Source of the DNA: Chloroflexota bacterium
GTDB taxonomy: Bacteria > Chloroflexota > Dormibacteria > CF-121
Assembly (NCBI GenBank): GCA_005889395.1
Contig: VBFX01000137.1
Coordinates: 1-11,908 of the forward strand
Length of the DNA stretch: 11,908 bases
Reading direction: 5' to 3'
The notes below the pieces were generated by a model. It saw only the letters and a list, made by a program, of their open reading frames with translations. It was not told the origin of the DNA and searched no databases. A program made the position numbers and the translations under genes. Each line of letters starts with the position of its first letter. The stretch's first letter is position 1. Below are positions 6,923 to 11,908 of this stretch, piece after piece.

Positions 6923-8094
6923 GAGAGCGCCGCCTCGAAATCCGCGAGCAGGTCGTCGGGGTGCTCGATCCCGACCGAGCAGCGCAGCAACGCGTCGCTG
7001 ATGCCGGCCCGCGCGCGTTCGGCTACATCGAGCCCTCGATGCGAGGTCGATGCCGGGTGGCTGATGGTGGTCGCGACGTTTCCCAGGCTCGGCATCAACC
7101 GCACCAGCCGGAGGCGGTGGATCATCGACTCGAGGGCGGGCTTGCCGCCGGCCAGCTCGAAGGACAGCAAGGCGCCTGCCCCGGCCGGCAATAGCCTCCG
7201 GGCTCGGGCGCAGAATGGGCTGCTCTCCAGCTCGGGGTAGTTGACGCGGCTCACGGCGCGATGTCGCTCGAGGTATTGGGCCAGGCGGAGGGCATTCTCG
7301 GTGTGCCGCTGCATGCGGAGAGACAGCGTGCGGATGCCGCGCAGCGTCAGCCAGGCGTCGAAGGGCCCGAGCGTCGGTCCGAAGGTGTGCGCAAAGACGC
7401 GCGCCGCATTGAGCCACGACGCCCCACCAATCACCACGCCACCGATCACGTCCGCGTGGCCGCTCAGGTTCTTGGTCGCGCTGTAGATCACGACGTCAGC
7501 GCCCCACGCAAACGGCTGACTCAGCGCCGGAGTCGGTACCGTGTTGTCGACGAGGAGCAGCGCACCCGCCTCGTGCGCGATCCCGGCCAGCGCCTCGAGG
7601 TCGGGTACGCGGATCAGCGGGTTGGTGCACATTTCGCAGAGCAGCACCCGGGTGCGATCGGTCACGGCACTCTTCACCGCGTCGAGGTCCTGGAAATCGA
7701 CGATGCTGCTGGTAATCCCGAAGCGCGACAGGTCGTCGCGCACGAAGGTGAGCGTCGTGCCGTAGCAGTCGTGGGCGGCCACCACGTGATCGCCCGCGTT
7801 CATCTCGCTCATGAGCGCCACCGCGATGGCCGCCATGCCCGAACCGACCGCCACCGCGTCGAGCCGGGTCTCGAGTCCGTTGCTCTCGAGGCTCGCCATG
7901 GCCGCCTCCAGCTGTCGATGATTCTCCGTGCCCCAGCGGCCATAGCCGCGGTGCTCCGCCATCGCGGCATCGAGGGTCGTCAGGTCCGGGTAGCCGCTCG
8001 CCGACCCGACCGTGATGTCCGGCGTGACCGGCGCATCTTGGCGGTCGATCGCCGGCTCGCCGGCATGGACCGCGATCGTGTCGGGATGCGGCAT
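6919..8094 (-). CDS. Cys/Met-metabolism PLP-dependent enzyme (cystathionine gamma-synthase/lyase type)
   Basis: A 391-residue enzyme of the PF01053 family at normal length. It shows IAVHAGE at the N-terminus, the YGRWG phosphate-binding pair Y51/R53, SGMAAI, the ring-stacking Y111 in CYGTTLTF, D183 in LVDNTVPTPALSQPFAWGAD, the PLP lysine K208 in YSATKNLSGHADVIGG, and ISHPASTSHRGL plus LLRCSVGIEHPDDL at the C-terminus. It would work on the gamma-carbon of cystathionine, O-acyl-homoserine, homocysteine or methionine, in the cytoplasm. Cystathionine gamma-synthase, gamma-lyase and methionine gamma-lyase cannot be told apart here. With the cysteine synthase downstream it could form a transsulfuration route. 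The ATG at 8094 is preceded by an AGGTAGG ribosome binding site and follows the cyclase stop by 4 bases. Confidence 0.88.
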   Translation of the reverse strand: MPHPDTIAVHAGEPAIDRQDAPVTPDITVGSASGYPDLTTLDAAMAEHRGYGRWGTENHRQLEAAMASLESNGLETRLDAVAVGSGMAAIAVALMSEMNAGDHVVAAHDCYGTTLTFVRDDLSRFGITSSIVDFQDLDAVKSAVTDRTRVLLCEMCTNPLIRVPDLEALAGIAHEAGALLLVDNTVPTPALSQPFAWGADVVIYSATKNLSGHADVIGGVVIGGASWLNAARVFAHTFGPTLGPFDAWLTLRGIRTLSLRMQRHTENALRLAQYLERHRAVSRVNYPELESSPFCARARRLLPAGAGALLSFELAGGKPALESMIHRLRLVRLMPSLGNVATTISHPASTSHRGLDVAERARAGISDALLRCSVGIEHPDDLLADFEAALS

Positions 8095-8098
8095 CGCG

Positions 8099-11000
8099 TC
8101 AGCCTACCTGACGCCGCTCGTAGCGACCCACCTGGAGCCGATCGCCCAGGCGCTCGAGAACCGCCAGGCCTGCATCGAACTCGGCGTGATCGCCAGTGAG
8201 CAGGGCCCGTTCACATCGGACCCGGGCGGCATACGGCACGGCTTTCATGTCCTCCCAGATGGCCAGCGACCGAGTCAGCATCGCCGGGTCGCGCCCGACG
8301 ATGCCGAGTCCCCGCCGAGCCTGCGCCTCGAGTGGACGGAAGTGCCCCTCTTCCGCCCGCTTCAGGAGCTCGCCCAAGCGCTCGGCAGACAACACCTCTC
8401 CGGCGTCGAGCATGAGGTTCAGACCGCGCTCAGCACGCTCGGGCAGACCGGTGGCGGTCTGGGCCATCTGGCTCACCGCCTCGGCGATGGGGCGCAGGTC
8501 GTTACCCCCATAACCAAACCAGCGGCGGAAGTGACTGTCGGCCGGAAATGCCAGCAGGATGGTATCGAGGATCTCTCGATACGACTCGGCGAGACGATCA
8601 TCCTGCCGTGCGCGCGCCACGGTTCACCCAGAACGAGGGCCTCATCCCAGCGGCCGAGCAGCGCCAGGACGTAGAGCCGCCAGATGACGAGGTGCAGCGC
8701 CCAGGCCGGCACCTGACCGGGCTGGACTTGGGCCAGGCCCTGCGCCGAAACCCGGTCCGCTTCGTCGAGGTCACCGAGGAGCGCCGAGCTCCAGGTCACC
8801 ATGCTATGCGCGTCGATTTTCTCCACCATGTTCAACCGGTCCTGAAAGGTGAGGCGGCGGCGCGCGAAGTCGCGTCCCAGGCGCCAGTCGCCGCCGATCT
8901 GCGAGGTTCCCGAGAGCGCGTCGAGCGCCATGCTCTCAACATTCGGGTCGTCCAGACGGCGCGCGATGCTCAGCGATTTCTCAGCGCTGGCCGTGGCCTC
9001 CGCGAGATCCGTCGCCGTGGGCGGGGTCGTGCCCCCGAGCATCCAGAAGGGGTAGAAGGCATCGGCGGCGAGGTAGCGAGCCAGGAGGCGCTCGTCGGTC
9101 ACCCGCGCCGCCAAGGTCGCAGCTTCACGGCGAAAGTCGCGCATGGCCTCGAACGAGGGGCGGTCAGCCACGGATCCCTGCGATCGCGTGTAGAGGCTGA
9201 GGAGGCCGGTCATCACCTGAAGTTCTTGTTCCGGCGGCCGGCCCTGCTCGCGACAAAGACGCAACGCGGTCTGATAGGCGGGAACGGCAAAGTCACTGGA
9301 TTCCCCGATCTCGCCGAGGCGCTGATAGAGCTCCGGCAGCCGGCCGGGCTCGGCAAACTCGATCGCGCCGCGCAGGTGCCGTGCGCCCTCGATCGTAGCG
9401 GCTGCCGCCGCCGCGACCTCGGTTGCGCGGGTCAGCCATTCAACCGCGTGCTTTCGAACCTCGAGTGTCTGCGGGTCATCCGGCCGCTGTGCCGTGGCGA
9501 TGCCGGCGGCCTCCCGATAGTGGTAGGCGATGAGTTCGGCCAGGGATTCCTCGCGTTCGCCGGCAATGCCTGCCAGCCAACGCGCGGCCGCAGCGTGCAG
9601 GCGGCCACGTTCCGCTCGCGTCAGCGTCTGGTAGGCAACCTCGCGGATCAGGATGTGGCGAAACGCGAAGATATCGGACCCCGTGGCGCGCAGAAGATCC
9701 TTATCCAGCAGCCGATCGATGATCTCGTCCACGCGCTCGAGGTTCGGTTCCAGGGCGAGCAGTCCCGGGGGTCGGAACGCGCGTCCAAACACCGAACCCA
9801 GCTGGATGATGCGGCGCTCCTCCGGCGCGAGCTGGTCGAGGCGCGCCAACACCGTGGCCTGCACCGTATCCGGCAGCCGGTCCGTCCCACCGCGCTCGGC
9901 GACCGAGCGGATCAGCTCGCCGGCAAAGAATGGATTCCCCTCTGCCCGCCGCACGATCCGGTCGACGAGTTCGGCCGAGCATCCCTCGAGCAGCTGCTCG
10001 ATCAACTGAGCGGTGTCCCGGTCGCTGAGCGGTTCGAGCGAGATGGACACGTAGTTGCGGCGCCCGCCGCCCCACGCCGGCCGGCGGTCGAGCAGCTCCG
10101 GACGGGTCAGCGCGATCATCAGGAGCGGGAGATCGCCCCGCGGCTGCATCACGAATTCGAAGAGGTCCAGCAAGCTGTCGCTGGACCAGTGAAGATCTTC
10201 GAACACGAGGACCAATGGCGCGCGACGCGCCGCGATCTCGAAAAAGGTTCGCCACGCCGCCAGCAATGCCGACCGGTCCGTGACCTCGGTCTCCCCCGCC
10301 CCGACGGTCGCCGCCAGGAGCTCGACCTCCCGATCCATTGCCTCCAGCCCGGAGCCTCCGAGCCAGACGCGGATAGAGGAGCGGACCGTTAGAGGAGTCG
10401 CGTCTTCCGGCACGCCGATCAGCCGGTAGAGCACACCGCGCAGCGGCCAGTAGGTGAGCCGCTGGCCGTATGGCAGGCACTGCGCGATCGCCACGGTGGC
10501 GCGCGGCTCGACCGAGGGCAGGCGCTCGAGGAACTCTTCGAGCAGCCGGGTCTTCCCCACGCCCGCCGGGGCGATCACACTGACCAGGAATGGCCGCAGC
10601 TCGTGGAACGCCCGACCCGCCACCAGCTCGAGCTGCTGCAGGTCCGACGCACGGCCGACCAGCGGGGTGCGCGCGGCGACAGGCAGGGCTGCCGCCCGGC
10701 CCAGCAATGGCAGGGCGCGGATAGGTTGCGCCTTGCCCCGTGCCTCGACGGCGACCGTGGCGCCGAAGGCAAAGCCGGCCCTGATGCTGGCCACCGTGCG
10801 TTCGCCGCACAGAATGCCCCAGGAGTCGGCGGCCTGCTGCAGTCGGGCGGCGACGTTGACGGCATCGCCGCTGAGCGGGAAGTCGCCGGTCGCGCTCTCG
10901 CGCGCCGCGACCACCTCACCAGTGTTGATCCCCAGACGAATCGGGAGCCGGTCGCCCAGGTTGGGGTCGGCCCGCACCCGGTCGCGGAGGGAAAGCGCGG

Positions 11001-11238
11001 CCGCCAGTGCCCGCTGCGGATCGTCGTCATGCGTATGCGGGAAGCCGAAGACGGCGACCACCGCATCGCCGATGAACTTTTCGAGGATGCCGCCGTGCTC
11101 GATGACGATTTCGCGGGCGACGTCATAGTAGCGGCGAAGCAGCACGCGGACATCCTCGGGGTCGAGCGCGTCGCCGAGGGCGGTCGATCCCGCGACGTCG
11201 GCGAAGAGGACGGTGACGACGCGGCGTTCTTCAGCCAC
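8099..11238 (-). CDS. Class III adenylate/guanylate cyclase-AAA ATPase-TPR protein, frameshifted near 8612-8630
   Basis: GTG start at 11238. Residues 1-175 form a class III cyclase domain with metal-binding D14 (FADVAGST) and D58 (KFIGDAVVAVFG), K54 at the purine-contact position, and N128/R132 in NVAARL for transition-state binding. The second purine-selecting position is P121 rather than Asp. Residues about 190-600 form an AAA/STAND-like ATPase: VGR at 194-196, P-loop APAGVGKT at 223-230, Walker B LVLVFEDLHW at 342-351. The rest is helical, TPR-like repeat (for example ALLGRWDEALVLGE). From about 8620 the sensible frame switches (VARARQDDRLAESYREILD) and runs to the TGA at 8099-8101; the total is one base short of whole codons. 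Read straight through, the first frame ends at 8473 with an unlike tail. The architecture is that of ATP-gated, ligand-sensing cytoplasmic cyclases; its signal is unknown. It sits 6 bases after DUF421 and 4 before the PLP enzyme. Confidence 0.85.
8103..8109 (-). promoter_or_regulatory. Shine-Dalgarno site for the PLP enzyme
   Basis: On the minus strand AGGTAGG lies 8 bases before the ATG at 8094, inside the last codons of the cyclase. It is the clearest ribosome binding site in the window, supports this start, and fits translational coupling inside the operon. Confidence 0.5.
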
Positions 11239-11244
11239 GCGCGG

Positions 11245-11775
11245 CTACCGCTTGAGGAAGCGGACGCGACGCCGACGGCGAAAGCGGATGCCGCTGCCTT
11301 TGGTCACCACGCTAATGCTTCCGTCGTTTTCGAGAACCGCCTCTTTGACATCGCTGAGCTTGTCGACACCGTGCTCGCGGATGGCCATCTCAACGTCGGT
11401 CTCGCTGAGCCCTTCTTTATCCAGCGCCACCTTGCTGATCTGGCCGTCCGCGACCACCACGGTGGGCGGTGGCTCGATCAGCGCATCGAACCATGGCCAG
11501 CGGCTCCGCAGCATCGCGACGGCGCGGTTAAAGACCAGAAGAATGGCGACGATGATCGCGCCCCCGGTAACCGACTGGTCCGGGCCCGTGATCGCCGGCT
11601 GCAGCGCGTTGGCGACCAGCAGAACGAGGACGAGGTCGAAGGTCGTGAACTGCCCGAGCTCACGTTTGCCGAAGAGGCGCAGGCCGATGAAGAAGACCAC
11701 GTAGATGATGACGGCTCGAAGAACAAGGTGCGTCCATGGAATCCCGAGCTTGAAGATCTCGCCGATGCCGCTCAT
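11245..11775 (-). CDS. DUF421 (YetF-like) membrane protein
   Basis: A 176-residue protein with ATG at 11775. Three hydrophobic segments lie at about 16-34, 46-62 and 70-86. The family signature RLFGKRELGQFTTFDLVLVLLVANALQPAI sits between the first two, with an IIVAILLVFNRAVAM helix after it. The soluble C-terminal part (PTVVVADGQISKVALDKEGLSETDVEMAIREHGV, then VKEAVLENDGSISVV) is the usual DUF421 cytoplasmic domain. The biochemical function of the family is not established; Bacillus relatives are inner-membrane proteins expressed in sporulation or stress. Here the C-terminus ends in an unusually arginine-rich tail (RFRRRRRVRFLKR). It lies 12 bases after the carboxypeptidase stop and 6 before the cyclase. 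Confidence 0.85.
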   Translation of the reverse strand: MSGIGEIFKLGIPWTHLVLRAVIIYVVFFIGLRLFGKRELGQFTTFDLVLVLLVANALQPAITGPDQSVTGGAIIVAILLVFNRAVAMLRSRWPWFDALIEPPPTVVVADGQISKVALDKEGLSETDVEMAIREHGVDKLSDVKEAVLENDGSISVVTKGSGIRFRRRRRVRFLKR

Positions 11776-11784
11776 ACGAGGCGA

Positions 11785-11790
11785 ATCTTA
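11785..11790 (-). promoter_or_regulatory. Candidate -10 box before the DUF421 gene
   Basis: TAAGAT on the minus strand ends 9 bases before the DUF421 ATG and overlaps the TAA stop of the upstream gene. No Shine-Dalgarno sequence and no convincing -35 box were found, so it could be a leaderless promoter or chance. Confidence 0.2.
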
Positions 11791-11908
11791 GTGGGTTATC
11801 GGATGCCCGAACCCGAAGTCGAGCAGGGTCGTCGCGTCGGTGAAGTGCTGCGTGCTCCCCAGCACCACGACGAGGATCGTCCGCCCGTCGCGCGTCGCGG
11901 CGGCGGCC
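11788..11908 (-). CDS. D-alanyl-D-alanine carboxypeptidase (S11 family), C-terminal fragment
   Basis: The minus-strand frame enters at the window edge and ends at a TAA (11790-11788). The 39 visible residues include TRDGRTILVVVLGSTQHF followed by TDATTLLDFGF. This matches the end of the catalytic domain of serine D-Ala-D-Ala carboxypeptidases (penicillin-binding protein 5-like), where a GR-hydrophobic-VVLG strand precedes an LLDYGF motif. Such enzymes trim peptidoglycan stem peptides outside the cytoplasmic membrane. The SxxK active site is outside the window. There is no membrane-anchoring C-terminal helix here; the protein ends just after the motif. The identification rests on a short piece. 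Confidence 0.6.
   Translation of the reverse strand, partial: AAAATRDGRTILVVVLGSTQHFTDATTLLDFGFGHPITH

Noticed and set aside
6923..7417. Upstream extension of the nitroreductase frame
   Set aside because: Overlaps the PLP gene and has no family similarity; the ATG at 6922 with ATGA overlap starts the conserved domain.
7261..8199. 312-residue plus-strand open frame
   Set aside because: Antisense to the Cys/Met PLP enzyme, which has all catalytic residues; no recognisable motif.
8548..10392. 614-residue plus-strand open frame
   Set aside because: Lies antisense over the cyclase gene; composition is Arg/Ala/Gly-rich with no domain, typical of a GC-rich shadow frame.
1..11908. CRISPR arrays, tRNA genes, insertion sequence ends
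   Set aside because: No spaced direct repeats, cloverleaf-like stretches or transposase motifs were noticed; the window is almost fully covered by protein genes.

Overview
The window is GC-rich, gene-dense bacterial DNA. Most gene starts lack a Shine-Dalgarno sequence, and GTG and TTG starts are used. A deazaflavin (F420)-type nitroreductase, a class III cyclase fused to an AAA/TPR STAND-like module, a glucosyl-3-phosphoglycerate-synthase-type enzyme and a JAMM protease beside a cysteine synthase together suggest a high-GC Terrabacteria lineage such as Chloroflexota, Dormibacterota or Actinomycetota. The sequence alone does not settle which. No RNA genes, CRISPR arrays, insertion sequences or phage genes were seen.

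Left, plus-strand block (1-5050): the C-terminal part of a glycogen-debranching-like glycoside hydrolase; a GT4 glycosyltransferase; a fusion of two universal-stress-protein domains to a GpgS-like family 2 glycosyltransferase; an EamA/DMT transporter; and a small secreted, cysteine-containing protein of unknown function. The first three are tightly packed (8-base gap, then a GTGA overlap) and look like one carbohydrate or compatible-solute unit, for example one handling glycogen or glucosylglycerate.

Right, minus-strand block (11908 down to 5047): the tail of a D-alanyl-D-alanine carboxypeptidase, a DUF421 membrane protein, a very large adenylate/guanylate cyclase-AAA-TPR protein, a Cys/Met-metabolism PLP enzyme, a Ddn-like nitroreductase, a CysM-like cysteine synthase and a Mec-like JAMM peptidase. 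Gaps are -4 to 12 bases except for 45 bases before cysM, so this reads as one operon that may have an internal promoter. The last four genes form a sulfur-amino-acid module. The two blocks converge, and their last genes share the CTAG tetranucleotide as stop codon on both strands.

The most unusual observations are the Usp-Usp-GpgS fusion, a Mec/CysM pair with no CysO carrier gene between them, and four separate genes (GT4, EamA, secreted protein, cyclase) whose reading frame breaks once. At least two of these breaks also appear to have lost a short internal segment. This could be real gene decay, but a run of assembly collapses in GC-rich sequence is at least as likely. No clearly new biological system was found.
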